Part shown: positions 31,659 to 39,619 of the stretch, piece by piece
Layout of the letters: every line of letters starts with the position of its first letter
Numbering within the stretch: position 1 is the stretch's first letter
Source: Streptomyces albofaciens JCM 4342
GTDB lineage: Bacteria > Actinomycetota > Actinomycetes > Streptomycetales > Streptomycetaceae
DNA: 64,000 nt
Assembly (NCBI RefSeq): GCF_008634025.1
Contig: NZ_PDCM01000002.1
Location: 1,860,001 to 1,924,000, forward strand
Reading direction: 5' to 3'
The notes under the pieces: model-generated
Told to the model about the DNA's origin: nothing
Database searches by the model: none
The model's input: only the letters and a program-made list of their open reading frames with translations
Position numbers and translations under genes: made by a program

Positions 31659-32681
31659 ATGCCGCATTTCGCTTCCGCACCGCCGATCGCGGGGCTGTCG
31701 GCCCTGGTGACGGGCGGGTCGCGCGGACTGGGCCTGCTGATGGCCCGTCAGCTCCTGGCGCGCGGCGCCCGCGTGACCATCCTGGCCCGGGACGGGCAGG
31801 AGCTGGCCGAGGCCGCCCGGTCGCTGCGCCGCCCCGGCGGGCCGCCGGTCGCCACCGCCGTGTGCGACGTACGCGACCGCGCGGCGGTCGACCGGGCCGT
31901 CGGGGAGGCCGCGGCGCGCGAGGGCGGGCTGGACATCGTCATCGGCAACGCCGGGGTCATCCAGGTGGGCCCGGCCGCCTCACTGGGGCACCAGGCGTTT
32001 CACGACGCGATGGCGTCGATCTTCGACGGGGCGCTCAACACGTCCCTGGCGGCCCTCCCCCACCTCCGGCGCAGTCCGGCGGGCGGGCGGCTGGCGCTGA
32101 TCGGGTCGGTCGGCGGGCTGCTGGCCGTACCGCATCTGCTGCCGTACTCCTGCGCCAAGTTCGCCGTCGCCGCGCTGGCCGAGGGGCTGCACGCGGAGGA
32201 GAGCGGGTACGGGGTGTCGGTGACGGCGGTGCATCCGGGGCTGATGCGTACCGGCTCCCATCTGCACGCGCAGTTCGGCGGGGACGCCGCACGGGAGTAC
32301 GCCTGGTTCTCGGCGCTGGCGGGCACGCCCGTCCTGTCGATGAACGCCGAACGCGCCGCCGGGCGGATCGTCTCCGGGGTGCAGCGCCGCCGTCCCCGTG
32401 TCGTGCTGACCCCGGCCGCCCGGCTGGCCGCCACGGCGCACGGCCTGGCTCCCGTGACCACCACCCGCCTGTCCTCGGCCCTGGCGCGGGTGCTGCCGCG
32501 GGACGCGGTCGGCGAGCCGGGCGTCACCGAGGGCGCCGCGGTGGAGAGCGGCGGGCGCCGGGCACCGGCCCCGCGGCTGCGCAAGGTGCTCGGCGCGCTC
32601 AACGACCGGGCCGCGGGGCGGTTCAACCAGTGCGGCCGGGCGGCACCGCCCGGCCCCCACGGAAGGAGGAACGACGGGTGA
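31659..32681 (+). CDS. Short-chain dehydrogenase/reductase
   Basis: A 340-residue SDR: TGGSRGLG for NAD(P) binding near residues 19-26, NAG in the fourth strand, and the catalytic set Ser (IGSVGG), Tyr and Lys (YSCAK). A C-terminal extension of about 80 residues, rich in Arg/Pro/Ala, goes beyond the usual 250-residue core and may contact membrane or partner proteins. ATG 31659 has AAGGGA 7 bases upstream. An upstream in-frame GTG is less well placed. Its stop overlaps the start of the HAD gene (GTGA), so the two are translationally coupled. Confidence 0.88.
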   Translation: MPHFASAPPIAGLSALVTGGSRGLGLLMARQLLARGARVTILARDGQELAEAARSLRRPGGPPVATAVCDVRDRAAVDRAVGEAAAREGGLDIVIGNAGVIQVGPAASLGHQAFHDAMASIFDGALNTSLAALPHLRRSPAGGRLALIGSVGGLLAVPHLLPYSCAKFAVAALAEGLHAEESGYGVSVTAVHPGLMRTGSHLHAQFGGDAAREYAWFSALAGTPVLSMNAERAAGRIVSGVQRRRPRVVLTPAARLAATAHGLAPVTTTRLSSALARVLPRDAVGEPGVTEGAAVESGGRRAPAPRLRKVLGALNDRAAGRFNQCGRAAPPGPHGRRNDG

Positions 32682-33355
32682 GCCCACGCGGAGCGGCACT
32701 CTTCGACGTCGACGGAACGCTGGTCGACAGCACCTATCTGCACGCCGTCACCTGGTGGGAGGCGTTCCGCCAGGCCGGGCACCGGGTGCCGATGGCGGAC
32801 ATCCACCGGGCCATCGGCATGGGGTCCGACCATCTGCTGGACCATCTGCTGAGCGGGGACCGGGACCGCGACCGGGACGAGGCGATCCGTACGGCGCACG
32901 GCACGCTCTTCGCGCAGTACTGGGAGCGGCTGGCCCCGCTCGACGGCGCGGCCGACCTGCTGCGGGCCTGCGCGAAGCGCGGCTGGACGGTGGTGCTGGC
33001 GAGTTCGGCGCACGGCCCCGAGCTGGCCGCGATGCGCCGCGCGCTGGACGCGGAGGACGCGATCACCGCCGTCACCGGCTCCGACGACGTCTCGGCGAGC
33101 AAGCCGGCGCCCGACCTGATCAAAAGCGCCCTGGAGCACGCCGGCGTCTCCGCCGACGAGGCGGTCTTCGTCGGCGACACGGTCTGGGACGTGCGGGCCA
33201 GTCACCGGGCGGACGTGCCGTGCCTGGCGGTGCTCAGCGGCGGCTATCCGGAGCACGACCTGCGCGAGGCCGGTGCGTACGAGGTCTACGACGGCCCGGC
33301 CGACCTGGCCCGGCGGCTGGACAGCAGCCTCCTCGCGGCACCGGGTGAGCGGTGA
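32678..33355 (+). CDS. HAD-superfamily phosphatase/phosphoglycolate phosphatase-like hydrolase
   Basis: A 225-residue HAD hydrolase with motif I FDVDGTLVDS (nucleophile Asp and acid Asp), motif II VLASS, Lys motif III SKPAPD and motif IV GDTVWDV. The helical cap lies after motif I (subfamily IA), as in phosphoglycolate or beta-phosphoglucomutase-like enzymes. The GTG start overlaps the SDR stop by four bases, behind GGAAGGAGG. A housekeeping phosphatase in a stress-like cassette is the inference; the substrate is unknown. Confidence 0.88.
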   Translation: MSPRGAALFDVDGTLVDSTYLHAVTWWEAFRQAGHRVPMADIHRAIGMGSDHLLDHLLSGDRDRDRDEAIRTAHGTLFAQYWERLAPLDGAADLLRACAKRGWTVVLASSAHGPELAAMRRALDAEDAITAVTGSDDVSASKPAPDLIKSALEHAGVSADEAVFVGDTVWDVRASHRADVPCLAVLSGGYPEHDLREAGAYEVYDGPADLARRLDSSLLAAPGER

Positions 33356-33503
33356 CGTCCCGTACCCGGGCGTCCGGATACGGCCGGCATGCGGACATCC
33401 GGACGAGAACCGTCCGGACGGCCGTGCATCCGTACCGGCCCGGACGGGCACACGGAAAGCCGGCCCGGCACCCGCCGTCACGATCGTGAGAGGAAACATC
33501 CGC

Positions 33504-35309
33504 ATGTCCACCAAAGTCTCCGACCACATCCTCCAGCGCCTGCGCGCCTGGGACGTCGACCATGTCTTCTCGTACGCGGGGGACGGCATCAACGGGCTGC
33601 TGGCCGCCTGGGGCCGGGCCGACAACCGGCCGAAGTTCGTACAGGCCCGGCACGAGGAGATGGCCGCGTTCCAGGCCGTCGGGTACGCCAAGTTCTCCGG
33701 CAAGGTGGGCGTGTGCGCGGCGACCTCCGGTCCCGGCGCCATCCACCTGCTGAACGGCCTCTACGACGCGAAGCTGGACCACGTACCGGTGGTGGCCATC
33801 GTGGGGCAGACCGCGCGCAGCGCCATGGGCGGCTCCTACCAGCAGGAAGTCGACCTGATGGCCCTGTACAAGGACGTCGCCTCGGAGTTCTGCGAGATGG
33901 TGACGGTCCCCGAGCAGCTGCCGAACGTCCTCGACCGGGCGATCCGCACCGCGTACGCCAAGCGCACCGTCACGGCCCTCATCATCCCCGCCGACGTGCA
34001 GGAGCTGGAGTACAGCGCGCCCACGCACGAGTTCAAGATGGTGCCGTCCAGCCTGGGCGTGTCGCAGTACGCGCCGGTACCGGCCGACGAGGACCTGCGG
34101 CGCGCCGCCGAGGTGCTCAACGCGGGCGAGAAGGTGGCGATCCTGGTCGGGCAGGGCGCCCGCGGGGCCCGTGAGCGGGTCGAGGAGGCCGCCGAGCTGC
34201 TCGGCGCCGGGGTGGCCAAGGCGCTGCTCGGCAAGGACGTGCTGTCCGACGAGCTGCCGTACGTGACCGGCGCGACCGGTCTGCTGGGCACCCGTCCCAG
34301 CTATGAGCTGATGCAGGAGTGCGACACGCTGCTGGTGATCGGCTCCAGCTTCCCGTACTCGCAGTTCCTGCCGGAGTACGGGCAGGCCCGCGCCGTGCAG
34401 ATCGACATCGACCCCTTCATGGTCGGGCTGCGCTATCCCTTCGAGGTCAACCTCGTCGGTGACGCGTCCAAGACGCTGGAGCGGCTGCTGCCGCTGCTCC
34501 GGCACAAGAAGGCGCGCAAGTGGCGGGAGAAGATCGAGTCGAACGTCGAGCGCTGGTGGAAGGTCATGGAGCGGCGCGCCGCCGTCGAGGCCGACCCGAT
34601 GAACCCCGAGTACGTGGTGCACGCGCTCGACGCGCTGCTGCCGGACAACGTGATCCTGGCCGCGGACTCCGGCTCGGCGGCCAACTGGTACGCCCGCCAC
34701 CTGCGGATGCGCGGCAGCATGCGCGGTTCGCTGTCCGGCACGCTGGCCACCATGGGCCCCGGTGTGCCGTATGTGATCGGCGCGAAGTTCGCGCACCCGG
34801 AGCGGCCGGCGCTGGCGATCGTCGGTGACGGGGCGATGCAGATGAACGGCATGGCCGAGCTGATCACCGCGTCGAAGTACTGGCGGGAGTGGAGCGACCC
34901 GCGCATGATCGTCGCCGTCCTGAACAACGAGGACCTCAACCAGGTGACGTGGGAGATGCGGGCCATGTCGGGCGCGCCGCAGTTCGAGGAGTCGCAGCGC
35001 ATCCCGGACGTGCCGTACGCCGACTTCGCGCGCTCCATCGGCCTCGGCGGCGTGCGGGTCGAGCGGCCCGACGAGGTGGAGAGCGCGTGGCGGCAGGCGC
35101 TCGCCGCCGACCGGCCGTTCGTCATCGACTTCCGTACCGACCCCAACGTGCCGCCCATCCCGCCGCACGCCACGCTCGACCAGATCGAGGCGGCGGCGAC
35201 CGCGATCCTCAAGGGCGACCCGGAGACGGCGGGGGTGCTCAAGCAGGGCGTCAAGGCGAAGATCCAGGAGTTCCTGCCGGGCAAGGGCCACGGGGACGAC
35301 CGGAAGTGA
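33504..35309 (+). CDS. Thiamine diphosphate-dependent pyruvate oxidase/dehydrogenase-like enzyme (second copy)
   Basis: A 601-residue ThDP enzyme. QARHEEMAAFQAVGYAKF contains the catalytic glutamate, and TSGPGAIHLLNGLYDAKLDH follows the PYR domain. The PP domain has GDGAMQMNGMAELI...NNEDLNQVTWEMR. It differs clearly from the PoxB at 21018 (different central and C-terminal parts). It belongs to a pyruvate-oxidase-like group often annotated as thiamine pyrophosphate-requiring enzyme. Cofactor use (FAD or not) and product (acetate or acetyl phosphate) cannot be told. The ATG is behind GAGAGGAAA. Downstream genes follow within 90-170 bases on the same strand. Confidence 0.87.
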   Translation: MSTKVSDHILQRLRAWDVDHVFSYAGDGINGLLAAWGRADNRPKFVQARHEEMAAFQAVGYAKFSGKVGVCAATSGPGAIHLLNGLYDAKLDHVPVVAIVGQTARSAMGGSYQQEVDLMALYKDVASEFCEMVTVPEQLPNVLDRAIRTAYAKRTVTALIIPADVQELEYSAPTHEFKMVPSSLGVSQYAPVPADEDLRRAAEVLNAGEKVAILVGQGARGARERVEEAAELLGAGVAKALLGKDVLSDELPYVTGATGLLGTRPSYELMQECDTLLVIGSSFPYSQFLPEYGQARAVQIDIDPFMVGLRYPFEVNLVGDASKTLERLLPLLRHKKARKWREKIESNVERWWKVMERRAAVEADPMNPEYVVHALDALLPDNVILAADSGSAANWYARHLRMRGSMRGSLSGTLATMGPGVPYVIGAKFAHPERPALAIVGDGAMQMNGMAELITASKYWREWSDPRMIVAVLNNEDLNQVTWEMRAMSGAPQFEESQRIPDVPYADFARSIGLGGVRVERPDEVESAWRQALAADRPFVIDFRTDPNVPPIPPHATLDQIEAAATAILKGDPETAGVLKQGVKAKIQEFLPGKGHGDDRK

Positions 35310-35396
35310 CCGGCGGACCGGGCCCCGGGCGGCCCGGTCCCGTCCCCCGCCCACCGACCGACCACCACCGACTTCCACGACTTCCAAGGAGGGCCC

Positions 35397-36020
35397 GTGG
35401 CCAGGCTGACGGCACTGAAGGACTGGCGGAACTGGCGGCAGGGGCGAAGGCTGCGCCCCTCCCCCGGCGCCGACGACGTCGAGAACGCGGCACAGCGCGT
35501 CCTGTTGTACGGCATCCTGCCCATGTGGTTCGTGCCGGCCGTCGCCGACTGGGTGATGCACCGGCGCACGAACATCGAGAAGACCACCGGGGTCAAGGAG
35601 TCGGCGATCCACGCGGTGATGATGGCCGAGGCCGGGGTGCCGGTGCTGGCCGGCCTGGTCGCGCGGGTCAACCCGCTGGTGCTGTCGCTGATGGGCGGTG
35701 CCGCCGCCGCGCACAGCGCGACCGCGATCTGGGACGTGACGGTGGCCACCGAGGACCGCGAGGTGCGCCCGGTGGAGCAGCACATCCACAGCTTCCTGGA
35801 GGTGCTGCCGCTGGCGGCGGTCGCCTTCACCGCCTGCCTGCACTGGGAGTCCGTACGGGACCTGGCGCGCGGCGGCAAGCGGCCGGACGCCTGGAAACTG
35901 CTGCCGAAGGAGCACCCGCTGCCCGGGAAATACCTCGCGGGGATCGCGGCCGGGGTGGGCGCTTGCGTCGCCCTGCCGTACGCGGAGGAATTCATCCGGT
36001 GCGTGCGCGCCCGCAAGTGA
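35397..36020 (+). CDS. Integral membrane protein of unknown function
   Basis: A 207-residue protein with a basic N-terminus (ALKDWRNWRQGRRLRPSP) and about four membrane segments: LLYGILPMWFVPAVADWVM, VMMAEAGVPVLAGLVARVNPLVLSLMGGAAAAH, FLEVLPLAAVAFTACLHW and YLAGIAAGVGACVALPYAEEF. Conserved-looking His, Asp and Glu residues (ADWVMHR, EQHIHSFLE) sit at the ends of helices and could bind metal or haem. That is a guess. The GTG start follows AAGGAGGGCCC. It sits directly after the pyruvate oxidase-like gene. No family name is recognised. Confidence 0.75.
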   Translation: MARLTALKDWRNWRQGRRLRPSPGADDVENAAQRVLLYGILPMWFVPAVADWVMHRRTNIEKTTGVKESAIHAVMMAEAGVPVLAGLVARVNPLVLSLMGGAAAAHSATAIWDVTVATEDREVRPVEQHIHSFLEVLPLAAVAFTACLHWESVRDLARGGKRPDAWKLLPKEHPLPGKYLAGIAAGVGACVALPYAEEFIRCVRARK

Positions 36021-36191
36021 GGAACGGACCGGTCCGGACCCCGCACGTTCGGCCCGTCGGGGCAGTCGCGGGGCCCGTTCGTTACAGCCCGGAATTCACG
36101 GGTAACCGTAGTCCGGGAAACGCCATACGGCAGGCCCGGGACAGGTACGCCGTACGTGTCCGGGGCGTGTGTGAGACAGAGGAGAAACACC

Positions 36192-36524
36192 ATGCCCGCA
36201 GGATCGAACGCCAAGCGTGAGCGCCAGTACGAGCACATCAAGGAAGGCGCCGAGAAGCGCGGTACGTCCAAGGGCCGGGCGAAGGAGATCGCGGCCCGTA
36301 CGGTGAACAAGGAGCGCGCCCGCTCCGGCGAGTCGAAGACGGCCAGCAAGTCCTCGACCCAGGACCGCAAGTCGGCGCCCGAGCGCGGCGGCCAGCGCTC
36401 CGGCAACCGCACCGGCTCCAAGGGCCCCACGCGCGACCAGCTCTACAACGAGGCCAAGAAGCGCGGTGTGGAAGGCCGGTCGAACATGAACAAGGACCAG
36501 CTGGCCAAGGCCCTCGGCCGCTGA
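36192..36524 (+). CDS. Small basic Rho-N-like/plasmid stabilization-type protein
   Basis: A 110-residue, strongly basic, apparently disordered protein. The N-terminal RERQYEHIKEGAEKRGTSKGRAKEIAARTVNKERARSGES pattern is that of proteins labelled plasmid stabilization protein in many genomes. The C-terminal 40 residues (TRDQLYNEAKKRGVEGRSNMNKDQLAKALGR) look like a Rho N-terminal/SAP-like nucleic-acid-binding helix pair. ATG behind GAGGAG. It probably binds DNA or RNA. It is followed after 14 bases by the LigD-type phosphoesterase gene, which supports a role around DNA ends or stress, although the link is only by position. Confidence 0.75.
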   Translation: MPAGSNAKRERQYEHIKEGAEKRGTSKGRAKEIAARTVNKERARSGESKTASKSSTQDRKSAPERGGQRSGNRTGSKGPTRDQLYNEAKKRGVEGRSNMNKDQLAKALGR

Positions 36525-36538
36525 CCCGGCGGGCCGGG

Positions 36539-37228
36539 ATGAACGAGGGGCCGCTGCGGACCTATCTCTCGAAACGGCATTTCGACCGGACGTCGGAGCC
36601 GCGGGGCGGCGAGGCGTCGGCCTCCTCCGAGAAGCCGCGGTTCGTGGTGCAGATCCATGACGCGAGCACCATGCACTTCGACTTCCGGCTGGAGGCCGAC
36701 GGGGTCCTCAAATCGTGGTCCGTGCCGAAGGGCCCGTCCACGGACCCGAAGGACAAAAGGCTGGCCATGCCCACCGAGGACCACCCGCTGGACTACCGGG
36801 ATTTCGAGGGCGTCATTCCGCAGGGCGAATACGGCGGCGGCACGGTGATCGTGTGGGACCAGGGCCGTTACCGCCCGACCACGCACGACAAAAAGGGCCG
36901 CCCGGTACCGTTCACCGAAGCCCTGGAAAAGGGCCATGTGACGTTCTGGATGGAGGGCAGGAAACTGCGGGGCGGTTATGCCCTCACCCGTTTCCGCGGC
37001 GGCCCGGACAGCGACGAACGGGAATCCTGGCTGCTGGTGAAGGCCGACGACGAGCACGCCGGCGGCCGGGGCACCCCCGACCCGCGGCGGGCCCGCTCGG
37101 CCCTGAGCGGGCACACGCTCAAACAGGTGGCCGAGGACGTGGCGGCGGAGACCGGCGCGGCCGAGGACACCGGCGGGACCGGGAAGAAGACAGCGCGGAA
37201 GCGGGGCGGGGGCGGCGGGCGCGGGTGA
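36539..37228 (+). CDS. Stand-alone LigD-type 3'-phosphoesterase domain protein
   Basis: A 229-residue protein matching the phosphoesterase domain of bacterial DNA ligase D. Characteristic are FVVQIHDASTMHFDFRLEADGVLKSWSVPKGPSTDPKDKRLAMPTEDHPLDYRDFEGVIP, with the catalytic/metal His and Asp residues of HDASxxHxDFR and the later TEDHPxxY, and GEYGGGTVIVWDQG. In LigD this domain trims 3'-phosphates and ribonucleotides during end joining. No ligase or polymerase domain is attached, and no Ku or ligase gene is adjacent. A basic, Gly-rich C-terminal tail may bind DNA. Confidence 0.9.
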   Translation: MNEGPLRTYLSKRHFDRTSEPRGGEASASSEKPRFVVQIHDASTMHFDFRLEADGVLKSWSVPKGPSTDPKDKRLAMPTEDHPLDYRDFEGVIPQGEYGGGTVIVWDQGRYRPTTHDKKGRPVPFTEALEKGHVTFWMEGRKLRGGYALTRFRGGPDSDERESWLLVKADDEHAGGRGTPDPRRARSALSGHTLKQVAEDVAAETGAAEDTGGTGKKTARKRGGGGGRG

Positions 37229-37248
37229 GTCCCCCGCCGCAGGAGAAC

Positions 37249-37551
37249 CTACGCGGTCAACGGCTCACGTGCGCGCCGACCGGACCCGGCCGGTTCGACG
37301 CCGGGCCCGGGCCGGCTGATGTCGGCCCACACCGCGTCGAGGGAGAGGCCGAGGACATCGGCGATCGCCGCGATGGTCGGGAAGGAGGGCGTGGCCACCC
37401 GGCCCGACTCGATCTTGCGGAGGGTCTCCGGTGACACCCGGGCGTCGAGTGCGACATCGAGCATCGAGCGGTCTCCCCTGGCCCGGCGGAGCACGGCGCC
37501 GAGACGCTGACCGCGTTCGACCTCTTCGGGAGTGAGCGGCAACCTGACCAT
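37249..37551 (-). CDS. XRE-family helix-turn-helix regulator
   Basis: A 100-residue regulator with one HTH_3 domain: GAVLRRARGDRSMLDVALDARVSPETLRKIESGRVATPSFPTIAAIADVLGLSLDAVW. An extra N-terminal segment (LPLTPEEVERGQRL) precedes it. It is divergent from the methionine aminopeptidase gene across 66 bases with direct repeats that overlap both likely promoters, so it is probably an autoregulator controlling both genes. The ATG is at 37551. The layout is reminiscent of regulator/effector pairs, but no toxin-like fold is evident. Confidence 0.88.
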   Translation of the reverse strand: MVRLPLTPEEVERGQRLGAVLRRARGDRSMLDVALDARVSPETLRKIESGRVATPSFPTIAAIADVLGLSLDAVWADISRPGPGVEPAGSGRRAREPLTA

Positions 37552-37567
37552 GGGACCGATTCTAGTA

Positions 37568-37591
37568 CCGGTATAGTATGGCCGGTATAGT
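37568..37591. promoter_or_regulatory. Direct repeats CCGGTATAGT in the XRE/aminopeptidase promoter region
   Basis: Two exact copies of CCGGTATAGT (37568-37577 and 37582-37591) are 14 bases apart. Each contains TATAGT, close to the -10 consensus. The region is markedly A+T-rich compared with its surroundings, and TACCGGTA at the left copy is self-complementary. An XRE dimer bound here would cover the aminopeptidase promoter and probably its own. Confidence 0.65.
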
Positions 37592-37617
37592 TATTGGCCG
37601 CATGACAAGGACGTCGC

Positions 37618-38391
37618 ATGATCGAGATCCTCAACCCCACCCTGCTGACCCGGGCGAGAGGCGCGGGCGCCCTGGTCGCCGACATCCTCCGGACGCTGAA
37701 GGGCCGCAGCACGGTCGGCACCAATCTGCTGGACATCGACCGGTGGGCCAAGGAGATGATCGTCGACGCGGGAGCGCAGTCCTGTTACGTCGACTACGCG
37801 CCGTCCTTCGGACGCGGCCCGTTCGGCCACTACATCTGCACGGCCGTCAACGACGCCGTGCTCCACGGCCGGCCGTACGACTACCCGCTCGCCGACGGCG
37901 ACCTGCTGACGCTCGACCTCGCCGTCTCCAAGGGCGGCATCGCCGCGGACGCCGCCATCAGCTTCATCGTCGGCGACGCGGCGCCGCACCCGGAGAGCGT
38001 CGCGATGATCAGCGCGACCGAACGCGCGCTGGCCGCGGGGATCGCCGCCGCGAAGCCCGGGGCCCGCGTCGGCGACATCTCCCATGCCATCGGGACGGTC
38101 CTCGGCGCGGCGGGATACCCGATCAACACCGAGTTCGGAGGCCATGGCATCGGCTCGACGATGCACCAGGACCCGCACGTCTCGAACACCGGACGGCCCG
38201 GCCGTGGCTACACACTGCGCCCCGGACTGCTGCTGGCGCTGGAACCGTGGGTCATGGCCGACACCGCCGAACTCGTCACCGATGCCGACGGATGGACGCT
38301 CCGGAGCGCGACCGGCTGCCGGACCGCGCACAGCGAGCACACGATCGCCATCACCGAGGACGGGGCCGAGATCCTCACCCTGCCGAAGTAG
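37618..38391 (+). CDS. Type I methionine aminopeptidase, regulator-linked paralogue
   Basis: A 257-residue MetAP of the pita-bread fold. All five metal ligands are present: Asp in LLTLDLAVS, Asp in IAADAAISF, His in GGHGIGS, Glu in ALEPWV and Glu in SEHTIAI. It has no N-terminal zinc-finger extension and removes initiator methionine from nascent proteins. A housekeeping map normally sits in the ribosomal-protein region, so this is probably a second copy with its own XRE regulator. ATG behind AAGGA. Its 3' end overlaps the convergent pobA gene by 17 bases. Confidence 0.9.
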   Translation: MIEILNPTLLTRARGAGALVADILRTLKGRSTVGTNLLDIDRWAKEMIVDAGAQSCYVDYAPSFGRGPFGHYICTAVNDAVLHGRPYDYPLADGDLLTLDLAVSKGGIAADAAISFIVGDAAPHPESVAMISATERALAAGIAAAKPGARVGDISHAIGTVLGAAGYPINTEFGGHGIGSTMHQDPHVSNTGRPGRGYTLRPGLLLALEPWVMADTAELVTDADGWTLRSATGCRTAHSEHTIAITEDGAEILTLPK

Positions 38392-39619
38392 CCGCGGGCG
38401 TACGGGCGAACGGCAACCCCGTGTAGTTCTCCGCCAGTTCGGCCGCGGCATGCGGGGAAGCCGCGATCCGGTCGAGCTGCGCGAGCTGCAACCGGGTGTC
38501 GAAGGCGCTCTGGCCCGGGTCGGTGTGCAGCGTCGTCGTCATGAAGTACGAGAACTGCTCGGCGCGCCAGACGCGGCGCAGGCAGGTGTCGGACCAGCCG
38601 TCCAGCAGCTCCGTGGAGCCGGTTTCCTTCAGGTGGGCGAAGGCGTGGGCCAGTTCGGTGACGTCGGAGGCGGCGAGGTTCAGGCCCTTCGCCCCGGTCG
38701 GCGGGACGATGTGCGCCGCGTCCCCGGCGAGCAGCACCCGCCCGTACCGCATCGGCTCGGTGACCACGCTGCGCATCGGCAGGACGGACTTGGCGGTGAT
38801 CGGGCCGCGGGCGAGGCTCCACGGCCCGTCGGTGGCCGAGCGGGCGTCGAGTTCGTCCCAGATCCGCTCGTCCGGCCAGTCGGCGGGGTCGGTGCCGTTG
38901 GGGACCTGGAGGTAGAGCCGGCTGACGGTGGGCGAGCGCATGCTGAACAGCGCGAAGCCCCGCTCGGAGTGGGCGTAGACCAGTTCGTCGCAGGACGGCG
39001 GCACGTCGGCGAGGACGCCGAGCCAGGAGTACGGGTAGCCGCGCTCGTACGTACGGCGGGCACCGGCCGGCACCGCGTTTCGCACGACGCCGTGGAAGCC
39101 GTCGCAGCCGACGACGTAGTCGCAGGTCAGGGTATGTTCCCGGCCCTGGTGCAGATAGCGGATCACGGGCTGTTCGGTGTCCACGCGCTCCACCGCGAGC
39201 GCGCGCGCCCCGAACACCAGCGGCGGTCCTTCCGCGAGCTGGAGGGCGATGAGGTCCTTGACCACCTCGGTCTGCGCGTAGACGAGCACGCTGCGGCCGC
39301 CGGTCAGGGACGGGAAGTCGATGCGGTGGGAGCGCCCGGCGAAACGCAGCCGGATGCCGTGGTGGACGATGCCCTCCCGGTCCAGGCGCTCCCCCGCGCC
39401 GCAGGCGCGCAGCGTGTCGGCGGTGCCCTGCTCCAGGATTCCGGCGCGCTGCCGCTGTTCGACGTAGGCCCGGTCGCGGCTCTCCAGGACGACGCAGTCG
39501 ATGCCGGAGCGGTGCAGCAGCCGGGCCAGCAGCAGCCCCGCCGGGCCGCCGCCGACGATGCCGACCGTCGTGGCGGCGGGGGCCGGGGCCGCGGAGGACG
39601 CGGGGCGCATCGGGGTCAC
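38375..39619 (-). CDS. pobA: 4-hydroxybenzoate 3-monooxygenase (PobA)
   Basis: A 414-residue class A flavoprotein that converts 4-hydroxybenzoate plus NAD(P)H and O2 to protocatechuate. FAD-binding GxGxxG is VGIVGGGPAGLLLARLL. The second FAD motif is RVLLAGDAAHIVPPTGAKGLNLA, and the DG motif is YVVGCDGFHGVVR. ESRDRAYVEQRQRAGILEQGT is typical of PobA. It is the last gene of the pca unit. Its GTG start overlaps the pcaL stop (GTGA), with ATG 39610 as an alternative. Having pobA inside the pca operon lets one inducer switch on entry and ring cleavage together. Confidence 0.93.
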   Translation of the reverse strand: MTPMRPASSAAPAPAATTVGIVGGGPAGLLLARLLHRSGIDCVVLESRDRAYVEQRQRAGILEQGTADTLRACGAGERLDREGIVHHGIRLRFAGRSHRIDFPSLTGGRSVLVYAQTEVVKDLIALQLAEGPPLVFGARALAVERVDTEQPVIRYLHQGREHTLTCDYVVGCDGFHGVVRNAVPAGARRTYERGYPYSWLGVLADVPPSCDELVYAHSERGFALFSMRSPTVSRLYLQVPNGTDPADWPDERIWDELDARSATDGPWSLARGPITAKSVLPMRSVVTEPMRYGRVLLAGDAAHIVPPTGAKGLNLAASDVTELAHAFAHLKETGSTELLDGWSDTCLRRVWRAEQFSYFMTTTLHTDPGQSAFDTRLQLAQLDRIAASPHAAAELAENYTGLPFARTPAATSAG

